Assembly: GCA_003665825.1 (NCBI GenBank)
Contig: QPFY01000055.1
Coordinates: 1 to 29,292, forward strand
Source: Microbotryum silenes-acaulis
Lineage: Eukaryota > Basidiomycota > Microbotryomycetes > Microbotryales > Microbotryaceae
Length of the DNA: 29,292 nucleotides
Direction of reading: 5' to 3'
Part shown: one piece after another, positions 1-10,428 of the stretch
Position numbering within the stretch: position 1 is the stretch's first letter
How the letters are laid out: each line of letters begins with the position of its first letter
Notes under the pieces: model-generated
Databases searched by the model: none
What the model saw: the letters and a program-made list of their open reading frames with translations, nothing else
Told to the model about the DNA's origin: nothing
Position numbers and translations under genes: made by a program

Positions 1-2306
1 CCGTTCGCTGCGCGGCCTGGCTCACGGTCGCGCCGGACCTTCGCAGCAAGCTCGACCCCAAGGCCGCGCGCGTGATCTTCACCGGTTACGACCTCGCCTC
101 CAAGGCTTTCCGTTTCTTCGACCATTCTACCAACAAGGTTGTGATTGGCCGAAATGCCACCTTCCTCGACGACGACTTCCCCGGCCTCCCAATCAACACG
201 CCCGTCGATGCGGACGACACCGAACGCCAGTTCGTCATTCTCGCCGACACGCCCGCCCCCGCCGTCAAAGACGAGGACCCCACTAGTAAGGTCGGCGCAC
301 ATGGACGTCTCATCCTCTCTTGATGATTCTGCCATGAGCGCCGTTGACGTGGCCCCAGGGTACACTGGCGGATCCTTACTTAATTCTACAGATACCAGCC
401 CCTCGCTTGCCCCGCTTTCGTCGCCCGCCATGTCCTCGGCCGGGGGACCGTCCCTCGATGACTCGGACGACCCGCTTGACCTCCTCAACTCCAACACCGC
501 GGTTCGCCTCAACCTGATGAACGTACATCGATCCGACGACGACACCCTGGTGACGCCCGCACCCGCCATTGCCCCCGCTGAGCAGCCCTCCGATGACGAC
601 TCCCCGATGAGATCGATTTCCTATCTCGTCATCACCGCGCTTTCATCGCCGCAGAAGACGACGACCCGCCCTCGAAGCCATTGAGCCCATCAAATCGATC
701 ACTAGCGACCCTCAGACCTGGCGTGAAGCAATGTCCAGCGACGAGCACGACATCTGGGCTCAGGCTGCCGCCGCCGAGTTCACGGCCATGCGCGATGACT
801 TCAAGGTGTTCACCATCGAACCTCGCTCATCGGTACCACCGGGCGCCACTATCGTCACCTCCAAATTCGTCTGGAAGACCAAGCGCGATGCACGCGGTGA
901 CGTCACAGGGCGGAAGGCACGCCTTGTAGCGCAAGGTAACCGCCAGCGCGACGGCATCGATTTCTCGGAGACTTTCGCACCCGTCGCCCGTTTCTCCTCC
1001 ATTCGCTGCCTCCTTGCCCTTGCCGCTGCCAATGGTTACCACGTTCATCAGGCCGACATTGACAAGGCTTACCTCCACAGCGAGCTCGATCACGATATCT
1101 GGATGACGACGCCACGGGGTTTTGACTTCCCGAGCGATAAGGTTCTCCGCCTGCGGCGCTCAATCTACGGTCTCAAGCAGGCCGGTCGCATCTGGAATCG
1201 CCACATTTGACACATCACTCAGGAGTCTCGGGTACAAGGCAACGGGCACTGATTCATGCATTTACTCTCACATTGATGATCAGCAACGGCCCCATTATAT
1301 CGCCTTGTATGTCGACGATCTCCTCATTGTCAGCCCCCGCCCTCGACGAGATCGAACGCGTCATCTCCGGCCTTGAACAGCGATACGGCGTCAAACGGCT
1401 CGGCCCCGCGGAATACATCCTCGGCATCCAAATCCGCCGCCTGGACGACGGCTCCATGCCCTATCCCAGGAACGCTACATCGTGGACGTGCTCGCCCGGT
1501 TTCACTTCGACACCACGACACGCGGCGCTACGGTGCCAATGACGCCCGGCCTCTCGCTCACGGCAGTTCCGGGTCAGGGAACGGAGCGCATTCGATCGTG
1601 GTACCTACAAGCCATTGGCTCCCTCCTGTACATTTCCCTTGGCACTCGACCCGACATTGCCTTCGCCGTCTCGTACTTGTCCCGGTTCGCCAACAACCCT
1701 GGCCGCCGTCATTGGATTGCCGTCAAACACGTCCTTCGCTACCTTCGCGCCACGTACCGCGATGAGCTACTCTACGCCCGCGGTCCAGCCAAAGTCACGG
1801 GTGTGGTTGGTTATTCCGATGCGAACTGGGGTGCCTGCGTCGACACGTCCATCTCCACAATGGGCTTCGTCTTTTACTTGGCCGGCTCCGCCGTCTCTTG
1901 GTCATCGAAGCGTCAGACTCGGGTGGCGGATTCCACCACTGATGCCGAATACCTCGCCTTGTCGCACGCTGGTAAGGAAGCGATTTACCTTACGCAACTC
2001 CTCTCCGAGCTCCACGTTCGCCCGATCGATGCAGCTCACATCTTCACCGACAACGAGGCCGCGGCCGCCGTCGCTCAACCCCGTTCGCACCTCCGGCACT
2101 CGACACATACGCCTCCGCAAGCATTTTGTCCGTGACATGGTCAATCGAGGCGATATCTCCCTTTCACACGTTGGCACAGCGAACATGGTTGCGGACCTAT
2201 TCACCAAAGCGCTGGGTCCCAAGATTTTTGGTACACATTGTTATGCTCTAGGCCTCCGGACGCGGCACCCACGGCTCAAGCCTACCTCGCGTTCGCGTGG
2301 GGGGGG
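1..2306 (+). pseudogene. copia gag-pol 3' part (integrase end, RT, RNase H), frameshifted
   Basis: Homologous to residues of about 719-1492 of the intact B polyprotein. The reverse transcriptase (YVDDLL region near 1310-1325) and RNase H blocks (YSDANWG near 1815, TDAEYLAL near 1942, TDNEAAAA near 2047) are recognisable but lie in different frames. Against B I see single-base or small indels near 7 (G lost), 268 (A gained), 605 (base lost), 1207 (T gained in the Arg-His-Ile segment), 1340 (C gained), 1456 (T lost) and 2076 (two bases lost). The catalytic motifs therefore remain as sequence but no single frame encodes them. Decay is by small indels rather than dense C-to-T change, so there is no obvious repeat-induced point mutation signature. 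No function is expected. Confidence 0.92.
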
Positions 2307-2530
2307 TGTGAGGAATCCACTCTCCGCTCGGGTCAGGACTTAGGCGCGCGGAGCGAGCCGGGCGCATCGGCTCAGGACTTAGGCGCGCACAGCGAGCCTG
2401 GCACATTGGCTCAGCCCCGAGGCTCCCTGGCTGAGGACTTGGGGCGCGCGGCTCCCTTACTGTATGTTGAAATGACATTCATCACTCTTGGCTATAACTA
2501 CATCGCTGACGTAGTAGAGTTGATCAAATA
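2307..2530 (+). repeat. Element A 3' LTR (224 bp)
   Basis: Starts TGTGAGGAATCC immediately after a run of eight G (2299-2306, polypurine tract) and ends TTGATCAAATA. It has two of the 39-bp GC-rich repeats instead of the three in B, and its 3' quarter begins GTATGTTGAAATGA where B has a different 15-base segment. That variant segment is the same one that begins the extra 70-bp tail on the 3' LTRs of B and X. Confidence 0.9.
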
Positions 2531-3115
2531 CCGCCGCCTCCACGCCGGGACTTAGTCAGTCCGCACTCTCCAGCCTAGCCGAGCCTCCGCCTCCGCCTCG
2601 CCACAGCCAGTTTGCCACCGCCGACCTCATGACCCATCGGCCATGCAGAACATCGCCCACTCATGATGCCCGCGGTTCACAACCTGAAGCCTGTCGTCAC
2701 GGATCGCCTCACTCAACAACTCTGGATCGTGTAGATAAGTTTCCCCTCGTGTCCGTCGTCCAACACGACACCCCTCAGAGCCTCGATGGTCCACTTGGAG
2801 TTCGGTCTTGAAGCTTCGCATTGTGTTAGCCCAGTTTGTCTTAGCGCGGCCCCTTGCTAGAACCTCACCCGACTCGCGCGCCCTCGCGCCTCTCTTCCTC
2901 TTCTCTACCGCTTCCCAACATTAGCTAGACCGCTAATCTTCGGTAGAGAACAGATCGTCCAGCCGCACCGCGTCCGTCTCGTCAGACCGCGCCTGTCCCG
3001 CCGCACGACCTCTCCGCCCGGACCGTCCGTCGCAACCCTGCCACGTCGACGCTCCTACAGTAGCCCTAGCGGTCGCTACGCCAACCTCCCAAGGTCCTGC
3101 AGCCTACATTCAACA
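2531..3115 (+). repeat. Repeat G, copy 1 (partial, 585 bp)
   Basis: No gene is visible here. The stretch is clearly homologous, in opposite orientation, to 15308-15970, the right-hand two thirds of the complete G copy at 15308-16192. It ends at 3115 with CATTCAACA, the same terminus that bounds the complete copy. Element A interrupts it at CCGCC; the complete copy has CCGCC at the matching position. The rest of this copy must lie left of the window. It follows the LINE fragment directly at 3116, so G1 appears to be inserted in the LINE. Confidence 0.8.
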
Positions 3116-3573
3116 TGAAGGACCCGGAGATCGACCTTCGTGCGTGGTTCGAATCGCTGCAAGCACCTCGGCTTCGCTGATGGGCTCGGCAAGAATGTCG
3201 ACGTGTGAATTCGAGAAGCGAGCGTCAGAAAGCGGGTCGTCACAAGGTCTTGCTGATCTGATGGGTCCCAAGAGCTCATCCCGCATCGTCACGACCTGTT
3301 CCGGATCCTTCGCTTCGACAAGGTAGTGCTGCTGGAAATGAGAATGGGTGTGCTCGAGCGCGCGCTCAATGTCAGTGGTGAGCTCGCCATCAGCAAGCCG
3401 GATACTCTGAAACTTCACATCCTGGGACCGAGCAGCCAGTTTGGCATGTACCGGACAACTGAGACATTCCTCGGATGCAATCTCGGGCACGTGCACCCTG
3501 ATCCGAGACTGCCTTGCTCGCTTGTTCACAAGCTTGGAGAGAGTGTCGTGGGTGTTCGTCCAGTCGATGACAT
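3116..3573 (-). pseudogene. Non-LTR retrotransposon (LINE) ORF2 fragment, start of reverse transcriptase
   Basis: The minus strand is open for about 152 codons across the whole segment. The C-terminal part reads PISEAEVLAAIRTTHEGRSPGPS, which matches the conserved entry into the reverse-transcriptase domain of non-LTR elements (the AI...GKSPGPDG block before RT motif 1). The upstream part, rich in charged helix-like sequence (EHTHSHFQQHYL...DELLGPI), fits the linker between endonuclease and RT in LINE ORF2 proteins. No catalytic RT motif is retained, because the sequence stops at the G repeat at 3115. On the 5' side it is cut by the LTR element J at 3574. It is the oldest layer of this part of the nest. 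Confidence 0.75.
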
Positions 3574-3723
3574 TGTAAGGCCCAGTCGTGGGGCCTTACG
3601 AGTAACAGGATACGAGTATGTATTCCAAAGAATAAATTGGTCAGAAGGGAAGAGAGGGTCTACTTCCCGACAAGGCTTAAGGCCAGACGCGCGTCAGGCC
3701 TTGAGTAACTACAGAGTATTACA
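3574..3723 (-). repeat. Element J LTR (150 bp)
   Basis: Read on the minus strand it begins TGTAATACTCTG and ends GGGCCTTACA, giving perfect 5-bp terminal inverted repeats and canonical TG...CA ends. The internal stretch holds a GGCCTGACGCG / CGCGTCTGGCC inverted repeat. The sequence outside the end, GACAT at 3569-3573, is the candidate TSD; its partner is not visible because the other end of J is missing. Confidence 0.6.
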
Positions 3724-3734
3724 CTCTCCACCAC

Positions 3735-4098
3735 CTAAACCAAACCCTCGTCCTCCCCTATCTTTTCTTCCCCATACCGTTCTGCCTCAAAAGCAGTGTC
3801 CAGTTCCGAGTCTGATTCCGAATCCGACAATTGGTGATACCCATGCCCCATGTAGTTTAGGTGCTCCTTGAGGTGGTCCCCAACAGTTGTACTTGGCTTC
3901 TTCTTTGGGCATTCCCGGATACTGTGGCCCATCTCAGTTGAAACAACGGCCCTCGTTGATGCACTCCTGACGCGTGTCGGCCGTCAAGGGGGTACGCCTG
4001 GCCATATTCAACTTGGGATCTGCCGTGAAACTGTTGCCAATGTTACGAGAGTTTGCGACCACCACCTGACTCTTCCACTCGTGGCCCAGCAATGAAGC
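3735..4098 (-). pseudogene. gag fragment with CCHC zinc knuckle, frameshifted
   Basis: The minus strand encodes ADPKLNMARRTPLTADTR followed by a knuckle region that reads CFN in one frame and MGHSIRECPKK in another, so the CX2CX4HX4C motif is broken by a small deletion near 3935. The LNM...R.PLT spacing before the knuckle resembles the end of gag in Ty3/gypsy-type elements. After the knuckle, about 50 acidic residues (SDSESDSELDTA) lead to a stop at 3735, just before the polypurine-like tract and LTR. The family assignment to Ty3/gypsy is by resemblance only. Confidence 0.6.
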
Positions 4099-4427
4099 TA
4101 TTCGATCAACTCTACTACGTCAGCGATGTAGTTATAGCCAAGAGTGATCAATCTCATTTCAACATACCTATTCGATCAACTCTACTACGTCAGCGATGTA
4201 GTTATAGCCAAGAGTGATGAATAGGAATCTAACAGTAAGGGAGCCGCGCGCTCCAAGTCCTCAGCCAGCGAGCCTCGGGGCTGAGCCAATGTGCCAGGCT
4301 CGCTGCGCGCGCCTAAGTCCTGGGCCGATGCGCCCGGCTCGCTCCGCGCGCCTAAGCCCTGGGCCGATGCGCCCGGCTCGCTCCGCGCGCCTAAGTCCTG
4401 ACCCGAGTGGAGAGTGGATTCCTCACA
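4099..4427 (-). repeat. Element X 3' LTR (329 bp = 259 + 70-bp tail)
   Basis: On the minus strand it starts TGTGAGGAATCC at 4427, next to a nine-G polypurine tract (4428-4436), and reaches a first GAATA end at 4169. It then continues for exactly 70 bp (4168-4099), a repeat of its own 3' end beginning GGTATGTTGAAATGA and again ending GAATA. The flank on the left is GAAGC (4094-4098). It contains three 39-bp repeats. Confidence 0.88.
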
Positions 4428-4436
4428 CCCCCCCCC

Positions 4437-5356
4437 ACGCGAACGCGAGGTAGACTTGAGCCGTGGGTGCCGCGTCCGGAGGCCTAGAGCATAGCAATGT
4501 ATACCAAAAATCTTGGGACCCAGCGCTTTGGTGAATAGGTCCGCAACCATGTCCGCTGTGCCAACGTGTGAGAGGGAGATATCGCCTCGGTTGACCATGT
4601 CGCGGACAAAATGCTCGCGGAGGCGTATGTGTCGAGTGCCGGAGGTGCGAACGGGGTCGTGAGCGACGGCGGCCGCGGCCTCGTTGTCGGTGAAGATGTG
4701 AGCTGCATCGATCGGGCGAACGTGGAGCTCGGAGAGGAGTTGCGTAAGGTAAATCGCTTCCTTACCAGCGTGCGACAAGGCGAGGTATTCGGCATCAGTG
4801 GTGGAATCCGCCACCCGAGTCTGACGCTTCGATGACCAAGAGACGGCGGAGCCGGCCAAGTAAAAGACGAAGCCCATTGTGGAGATGGACGTGTCGACGC
4901 AGGCACCCCAGTTCGCATCGGAATAACCAACCACACCCGTAACTTTGGCTGGACCGCGGGCGTAGAGTAACTCATCGCGGTACGTGGCGCGAAGGTAGCG
5001 AAGGACGTGTTTGACGGCAATCCAATGACGGCGGCCAGGGTTGTTGGCGAACCGGGACAAGTACGAGACGGCGAAGGCAATGTCGGGTCGAGTGCCAAGG
5101 GAAATGTACAGGAGGGAGCCAATGGCTTGTAGGTACCACGATCGAATGCGCTCCGTTCCCTGACCCGGAACTGCCGTGAGCGAGAGGCCGGGCGTCATTG
5201 GCACCGTAGCGCCGCGTGTCGTGGTGTCGAAGTGAAACCGGGCGAGCACGTCCATGATGTAGCGTTCCTGGGATAGGGCAATGGAGCCGTCGTCCAGGCG
5301 GCGGATTTGGATGCCGAGGATGTATTCCGCGGGGCCGAGTCGTTTGACGCCGTATC
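4437..5356 (-). pseudogene. Element X pol, C-terminal part (RT end and RNase H)
   Basis: The minus-strand frame is open and equals the intact B polyprotein from [14 protein letters not shown] through RNase H. RNase H motifs are intact: [39 protein letters not shown] and the terminal [10 protein letters not shown]. As in B, there is no stop before the LTR; the frame runs through the polypurine tract into the LTR. The upstream piece of this frame is at 10515-10712, beyond element B, and the gag-integrase part is at 11069-14425 in opposite orientation. The sequence is nearly identical to B, so the damage is structural (insertion and inversion), not mutational decay. Confidence 0.9.
5352..5356 (+). 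other. Left TSD of element B (GTATC)
   Basis: GTATC immediately precedes the TGTGAGG start of the B 5' LTR. The same five bases follow the B 3' LTR at 10515-10519. Removing B and one copy restores the pol frame of X. The pair fixes both element ends, including the TA 3' terminus. Confidence 0.93.
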
Positions 5357-5615
5357 TGTGAGGAATCCACTCTCCGCTCGGGTCAGGACTTAGGCGCGCG
5401 GAGCGAGCCGGGCGCATCGGCCCAGGACTTAGGCGCGCGGAGCGAGCCGGGCGCATCGGCCCAGGACTTAGGCGCGCGCAGCGAGCCTGGCACATTGGCT
5501 CAGCCCCGAGGCTCGCTGGCTGAGGACTTGGGGCGCGCGGCTCCCTTACTGTTAGATTCCTATTCATCACTCTTGGCTATAACTACATCGCTGACGTAGT
5601 AGAGTTGATCGAATA
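5357..5615 (+). repeat. Element B 5' LTR (259 bp)
   Basis: Begins TGTGAGGAATCC and ends GATCGAATA, directly followed by the primer-binding site. It contains three tandem 39-bp units (5384-5500; the third has diverged). A TATAA at 5578-5582 lies 33 bases before the LTR end and is the only TATA-like promoter candidate I see; whether it is used is unknown. Confidence 0.93.
5384..5500 (+). repeat. 39-bp tandem repeat array in family 1 LTR (3 units)
   Basis: Three 39-bp units start at 5384, 5423 and 5462, each beginning CAGGACTTAGGCGCGCG. The first two are identical; the third differs mainly in its second half (AGCGAGCCTGGCACATTGG). Copy number varies: three in the B LTRs, the X 3' LTR and the LTR at 10718, two in the LTRs at 2307 and 14426. 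Because 39 is a multiple of three, copy-number change does not disturb the reading frame that enters the 3' LTR. Confidence 0.92.
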
Positions 5616-5640
5616 GGTTATAAGCCCACGAGCTACCAGC
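5616..5640 (+). promoter_or_regulatory. Primer-binding site of element B (half-tRNA type)
   Basis: GGTTATAAGCCC starts directly after the LTR. There is no TGG that would pair with a tRNA 3' CCA end, so a full-length tRNA acceptor is not the primer. Its complement, GGGCUUAUAACC, is an anticodon stem-loop with loop CUUAUAA, that is anticodon UAU (Ile). The layout matches Drosophila copia and Ty5, which prime from the 5' half of initiator Met tRNA cut in the anticodon loop; the Met version would read GGTTATGAGCCC. The primer identity is an inference. Confidence 0.7.
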
Positions 5641-5709
5641 CCCGCCGCTTGAAATTTTTCCCTCGAGCCCAGCCACTCGAGCCGCCCCAGCCCATCGCAC
5701 CATCGCAGC

Positions 5710-8700
5710 ATGGACAGCTCCCCCGCCCCGCCTTCGCCCCCCAGGGACATCAGCTCCCCTGACCCTTCGATCAGCGTGCAAATCGCCACGCTACAGGCAC
5801 AGCTTGCCGCTCTACAGGCCTCACAGCCCCCTGCCGCCGCCGCCGCCTCCCCGCCCGTCACTGCCACGCAGGCAAACACCGCCACCGCATCAAAAGTCGT
5901 GTTCCCCAAGCACGCTCGCCTTGACGGCCCTAAGTCGTTTACAAACTGGTTACGTCAACTCCGTCTCGCGCTTCCAAATCAAGCCCGTGGTTACGTTCTT
6001 GACGGTGTCATTCCCCCGACGTGGACGGCCGACCAGCTTGCCGCCCGTGACGACGCCGCGCGTGAAATCATCGTTGGCTCGATCGACTCAGCCGACGTCT
6101 CAGCCACCCTCGACACCATCCCCAGCGACGACCTGTCGGCACCACGCATCTTCGCCGCACTCAAGGCTCGTTTCGCACCGGACGACGCCACTCGTACCCT
6201 CGAGTTGTTCGCCCGCCTTTGGGACTTCAGGAAGATGCCTGCCTCCGTCGAGGCGTACGACACGTGGCTCCGTGAATACATGTCGATCGCGCAGGAAATC
6301 CGCGACGCCAAAACCTCGCTCAACGACGTGCTCGCCACTCACGTGCTCGCCATGGTCCCACCCTGCCTCGACAGCTTCCGACTCACGTTCACGGACGAGC
6401 AGCGCAACCAACGCGACCTCCCGGAACTCACGACGCTGACGGATCGCATTCGCATCCAGCTTCGCTCGGCGGGACTCTCGTCATCGCACTCGGCCATGCT
6501 CGCCACCGCCTCCCCTTGTCCCGCCTGCCGCGCCCCCGGCCACCGTCTGCGCGACTGCACCTCACGGGCGACACACCCGCCCGCCGGCCCCTGCCGCCGC
6601 TGCCACAAGAAAGGTCACTGGGCCCTCGACTGCAAGCACCGGGGCGAACAGAAACACACCGGCGACGACAACCAGGACGACACGTCTCTCCCCGCCGCTC
6701 AACAGCCTAACATCGGCTATTTCGCCTCCTGCCTGTTCGCTCGCCGGCAACTCCCGACTGACGCCTTTGTAGTCGACTCGGGCGCCACGGCACACATGGT
6801 CGCCGATCGCTCTCTATTCACGGCTTATCGCCAGACGGCGCACACCAAGATCGGCGGCATCGCCGGCGGTATCACGGCCATTGGTATGGGGGACGTAGCG
6901 TTCGTTGCCAAGACCGGACATCCGATCACGCTGCGTGGCGTTCTGCACACGCCGGGCCTCCACGTCAACCTCCTCTCTGTTTCTCGCCTCTGCGACACCG
7001 ACCGCGTTCGACTCGCCTTCACCAGCGACGGCATCGACATCGCCAAGGACGGCCAGGCCATTGCTCACGGTACCAGGGTTAACGACGGTCTCTACCTTTT
7101 GGACGCGGATCACACCAAGTGTCAGCAGCTTGCCCTTCTCTCGCGTTCTGAGTCTACCGTGCCCCTGCTTACCCTTCACCGCTGCCTCGGCCATCTTGCC
7201 CCATCCTCTATACAGAAGATGATCGCCGCAGGTTTGCTGGACGGGTTTGGGGCCGGGTACAGTGACAAAGACGTAGAGGAGTTTGTTTGCAATGCTTGCC
7301 TTGGTTCCAAAGGCCACCGTCTTCCTTTTCCCGACTCTGAGTCGCATTCCCCCGAGAGACTCGGCCTCGTGCACAGCGATGTCCTTTCGTTCCCCACTCC
7401 GTCCTTGACCGGGAAGCGCTACCTTGTCACATTTCTTGACGACCACTCTCGCAAACTCTGGGCATACGCGATCGATCACAAAAGCGACGTCTTCCCGACC
7501 TTCCAGACTTGGCTCGCCGAAGTGGAGTTAGAGACGAACGCGCGTTTAAAAACCCTTCGCACTGACAACGGCGGGGAGTACCGATCGAACGCATTCACGG
7601 AGTTCTGCAAGTCCAGGGGCATTCGTCGTCAATACTCTATCCCCTACACACCTCAGCAAAACGGTCGTGCCGAACGTGTCAATCTCTCCATTGTCGAGGG
7701 CATCCTCGCCCTCCTTGCTGACTCCCATCTGCCGGCCACCTTTTGGGATGAAGCGGCTGCGTACTTCGTTTATTGCAAAAACAGGTGCTCACACTCAGCT
7801 TTGGCCAAACAGACTCCAGAATCCGTTTGGAACGGCCGACGCACCACCACCACCGCCCTCCACCCGTTCGGCTGCGCGGCCTGGCTCACGGTCGCGCCGG
7901 ACCTTCGCAGCAAGCTCGACCCCAAGGCCGCGCGCGTGATCTTCACCGGTTACGACCTCGCCTCCAAGGCTTTCCGTTTCTTCGACCATTATACCAACAA
8001 GGTTGTGATTGGCCGAAATGCCACCTTCCTCGACGACGACTTCCCCGGCCTCCCAATCAACACGCCCGTCGATGTGGACAACACCGAACGCCAGTTCGTC
8101 ATTCCCGCCGACACGCCCGCCCCCGCCGTCAAGACGAGGACCCCACTAGTAAGGTCGGCGCACATGGACGTCTCATCCTCTCTTGATGATTCTGCCATGA
8201 GCGCCGTTGACGTGGCCCCAGGGTACACTGGCGGATCCTTACTTAATTCTACAGATATCAGCCCCTCGCCGTCCCCGTCGCTTGTCCCGCTTTCGTCGCC
8301 CGCCACGTCCTCGGCCGGAGGACCGTCCCTCGATGACTCGGACGACCCGCTTGACCTCCTCAACTCCAACACCGCGGTTCGCCTCAACCTGATGGACGTA
8401 CATCGATCCGACGACGACACCCTGGTGACGCCCGCACCCGCCATTGCCCCCGCTGAACAGCCCTCCGATGACGACTCCCCTGATGAGATCGATTTCCTCT
8501 CTCGCCACCACCGCGCCTTCATCGCCACAGACGACGACGACCCCACCCTCGACGCCATCGAGCCCGTCAAGTCGATTACTAGCGATCCTCAGACCTGGCG
8601 CGAAGCAATGTCCAGCGACGAGCACGACATCTGGGCTCAGGCTGCCGCCGCCGAGTTCACCGCCATGCGCGACGACTTCAAGGTGTTCACCATCGAGCCT

Positions 8701-10428
8701 CGATCCTCCGTACCACCGGGCGCCACTATCGTCACCTCCAAGTTCGTCTGGAAGACCAAACGCGACGCACGCGGCGAAGTCACGGGGCACAAGGCACGTC
8801 TCGTAGCGCAAGGTAACCGACAACGCGACGGCATCGACTTCTCGGAGACTTTCGCACCCGTCGCCCGGTTCTCCTCCATTCGCTGCCTCCTTGCCCTCGC
8901 CGCTGCCAATGGTTACCACGTTCATCAGGCCGACATCGACAAGGCTTACCTCCACGGCGAGCTCGATCACGATATCTGGATGACGACGCCACGAGGTTTC
9001 GACTTCCCAAGTGATAAGATTCTCCGCCTGCGGCGCTCAATCTACGGTCTCAAGCAGGCCGGTCGCATCTGGAATCGCCACATTGACACATCACTCAGGA
9101 GTCTCGGGTACAAGGCAACGGGCACTGATCACTGCATTTACTCTCACATTGATGATCAGCAACGGCCCCATTATATCGCCTTGTATGTCGACGATCTCCT
9201 CATTGTCAGCCCCGCCCTCGACGAGATCGAACGCGTCATCTCCGGCCTCGAACAACGATACGGCGTCAAACGACTCGGCCCCGCGGAATACATCCTCGGC
9301 ATCCAAATCCGCCGCCTGGACGACGGCTCCATTGCCCTATCCCAGGAACGCTACATCATGGACGTGCTCGCCCGGTTTCACTTCGACACCACGACACGCG
9401 GCGCTACGGTGCCAATGACGCCCGGCCTCTCGCTCACGGCAGTTCCGGGTCAAGGAACAGAGCGCATTCGATCGTGGTACCTACAAGCCATTGGCTCCCT
9501 CCTGTACATTTCCCTTGGCACTCGACCCGACATTGCCTTCGCCGTCTCGTACTTGTCCCGGTTCGCCAACAACCCTGGCCGCCGTCATTGGATTGCCGTC
9601 AAACACGTCCTTCGCTACCTTCGCGCCACGTACCGCGATGAGCTACTCTACGCCCGCGGTCCAGCCAAAGTTACGGGTGTGGTTGGGTATTCCGATGCGA
9701 ACTGGGGTGCCTGCGTCGACACGTCCATCTCCACAATGGGCTTCGTCTTTTACTTGGCCGGCTCCGCCGTCTCTTGGTCATCGAAGCGTCAGACTCGGGT
9801 GGCGGATTCCACCACTGATGCCGAATACCTCGCCTTGTCGCACGCTGGTAAGGAAGCGATTTACCTTACGCAACTCCTCTCCGAGCTCCACGTTCGCCCG
9901 ATCGATGCAGCTCACATCTTCACCGACAACGAGGCCGCGGCCGCCGTCGCTCACGACCCCGTTCGCACCTCCGGCACTCGACACATACGCCTCCGCGAGC
10001 ATTTTGTCCGCGACATGGTCAACCGAGGCGATATCTCCCTCTCACACGTTGGCACAGCGGACATGGTTGCGGACCTATTCACCAAAGCGCTGGGTCCCAA
10101 GATTTTTGGTATACATTGCTATGCTCTAGGCCTCCGGACGCGGCACCCACGGCTCAAGTCTACCTCGCGTTCGCGTGGGGGGGGGTGTGAGGAATCCACT
10201 CTCCGCTCGGGTCAGGACTTAGGCGCGCGGAGCGAGCCGGGCGCATCGGCCCAGGACTTAGGCGCGCGGAGCGAGCCGGGCGCATCGGCCCAGGACTTAG
10301 GCGCGCGCAGCGAGCCTGGCACATTGGCTCAGCCCCGAGGCTCGCTGGCTGAGGACTTGGGGCGCGCGGCTCCCTTACTGTTAGATTCCTATTCATCACT
10401 CTTGGCTATAACTACATCGCTGACGTAG
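5710..10428 (+). CDS. Gag-Pol polyprotein of element B (family 1 copia), intact, 1572 aa
   Basis: A single uninterrupted ORF encodes all copia functions; it starts at the ATG at 5710, about 70 bases after the primer-binding site. Gag: about residues 1-320, with two CCHC knuckles ([14 protein letters not shown], 270-283; [14 protein letters not shown], 295-308). Protease: active-site VVDSGAT, Asp356. Integrase: zinc motif His490, His495, Cys527, Cys530 and catalytic Asp557, Asp619, Glu655, with exactly 35 residues between the last two. An acidic and Ser/Pro-rich linker follows, then reverse transcriptase with [12 protein letters not shown] (Asp1075) and YVDDLL (Asp1161, Asp1162). RNase H has Asp1329, Glu1372 and Asp1406. 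No frameshift separates gag from pol, as usual in single-ORF copia elements. The frame continues through the polypurine tract, so about 80 C-terminal residues are encoded by the 3' LTR. I see no broken motif, so it could be active. Confidence 0.96.
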   Translation: MDSSPAPPSPPRDISSPDPSISVQIATLQAQLAALQASQPPAAAAASPPVTATQANTATASKVVFPKHARLDGPKSFTNWLRQLRLALPNQARGYVLDGVIPPTWTADQLAARDDAAREIIVGSIDSADVSATLDTIPSDDLSAPRIFAALKARFAPDDATRTLELFARLWDFRKMPASVEAYDTWLREYMSIAQEIRDAKTSLNDVLATHVLAMVPPCLDSFRLTFTDEQRNQRDLPELTTLTDRIRIQLRSAGLSSSHSAMLATASPCPACRAPGHRLRDCTSRATHPPAGPCRRCHKKGHWALDCKHRGEQKHTGDDNQDDTSLPAAQQPNIGYFASCLFARRQLPTDAFVVDSGATAHMVADRSLFTAYRQTAHTKIGGIAGGITAIGMGDVAFVAKTGHPITLRGVLHTPGLHVNLLSVSRLCDTDRVRLAFTSDGIDIAKDGQAIAHGTRVNDGLYLLDADHTKCQQLALLSRSESTVPLLTLHRCLGHLAPSSIQKMIAAGLLDGFGAGYSDKDVEEFVCNACLGSKGHRLPFPDSESHSPERLGLVHSDVLSFPTPSLTGKRYLVTFLDDHSRKLWAYAIDHKSDVFPTFQTWLAEVELETNARLKTLRTDNGGEYRSNAFTEFCKSRGIRRQYSIPYTPQQNGRAERVNLSIVEGILALLADSHLPATFWDEAAAYFVYCKNRCSHSALAKQTPESVWNGRRTTTTALHPFGCAAWLTVAPDLRSKLDPKAARVIFTGYDLASKAFRFFDHYTNKVVIGRNATFLDDDFPGLPINTPVDVDNTERQFVIPADTPAPAVKTRTPLVRSAHMDVSSSLDDSAMSAVDVAPGYTGGSLLNSTDISPSPSPSLVPLSSPATSSAGGPSLDDSDDPLDLLNSNTAVRLNLMDVHRSDDDTLVTPAPAIAPAEQPSDDDSPDEIDFLSRHHRAFIATDDDDPTLDAIEPVKSITSDPQTWREAMSSDEHDIWAQAAAAEFTAMRDDFKVFTIEPRSSVPPGATIVTSKFVWKTKRDARGEVTGHKARLVAQGNRQRDGIDFSETFAPVARFSSIRCLLALAAANGYHVHQADIDKAYLHGELDHDIWMTTPRGFDFPSDKILRLRRSIYGLKQAGRIWNRHIDTSLRSLGYKATGTDHCIYSHIDDQQRPHYIALYVDDLLIVSPALDEIERVISGLEQRYGVKRLGPAEYILGIQIRRLDDGSIALSQERYIMDVLARFHFDTTTRGATVPMTPGLSLTAVPGQGTERIRSWYLQAIGSLLYISLGTRPDIAFAVSYLSRFANNPGRRHWIAVKHVLRYLRATYRDELLYARGPAKVTGVVGYSDANWGACVDTSISTMGFVFYLAGSAVSWSSKRQTRVADSTTDAEYLALSHAGKEAIYLTQLLSELHVRPIDAAHIFTDNEAAAAVAHDPVRTSGTRHIRLREHFVRDMVNRGDISLSHVGTADMVADLFTKALGPKIFGIHCYALGLRTRHPRLKSTSRSRGGGCEESTLRSGQDLGARSEPGASAQDLGARSEPGASAQDLGARSEPGTLAQPRGSLAEDLGRAAPLLLDSYSSLLAITTSLT
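10177..10185 (+). promoter_or_regulatory. Polypurine tract of element B (G9)
   Basis: Nine consecutive G directly abut the TGTGAGG start of the 3' LTR. This is the expected site of plus-strand DNA priming. The tract lies inside the open reading frame and encodes glycines. All families here use G-runs at this place. Confidence 0.88.

Larger units (their letters stand above)
1..2530 (+). mobile_element. Element A: 3' part of a decayed family 1 Ty1/copia element
   Basis: This is the 3' half of a family 1 copia retrotransposon running off the left edge of the window. It aligns base for base with the intact copy B from about B position 7864 onward. It contains the end of integrase, the linker, reverse transcriptase, RNase H, a G-run polypurine tract and a 3' LTR. 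It ends at 2530 with the family LTR terminus and is followed by CCGCC, the likely TSD, inside repeat G. The other half of that TSD would lie left of the window. The element is clearly dead (see the pol pseudogene). Confidence 0.9.
3574..4098 (-). mobile_element. Element J: short LTR element carrying only a gag remnant
   Basis: On the minus strand, a gag-like fragment with a CCHC zinc knuckle is followed after a short purine-rich stretch (GTGGTGGAGAG) by a 150-bp LTR-like sequence with TGTAA...TTACA termini. No protease, integrase or RT sequence lies between gag and LTR. This is the layout of a non-autonomous gag-only element or of one with a large internal deletion. Its 5' part is lost at 4099, where element X begins. 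Its LTR abuts the LINE ORF, so J inserted into the LINE. Confidence 0.6.
4099..5356 (-). mobile_element. Element X, 3' part, outer segment (family 1)
   Basis: This segment is the 3' LTR plus the RT and RNase H end of a family 1 copia element on the minus strand. It is interrupted by element B: the break at 5352-5356 (GTATC) is repeated at 10515-10519 on the far side of B. The coding frame joins perfectly across B, from LEQR at 10515-10520 into YGVKRLG at 5351. The X LTRs carry three diagnostic bases that differ from the B LTRs, so X and B are separate integrations. Confidence 0.9.

Noticed and set aside
2531..3115. Host gene between elements A and the LINE fragment
   Set aside because: The whole stretch matches the repeat G copy at 15308-16192; short frames here have no domain.
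5384..5500. Possible CRISPR array (39-bp repeats)
   Set aside because: The units are directly adjacent with no spacers, lie within an LTR and recur in all family 1 LTRs of a eukaryotic element.
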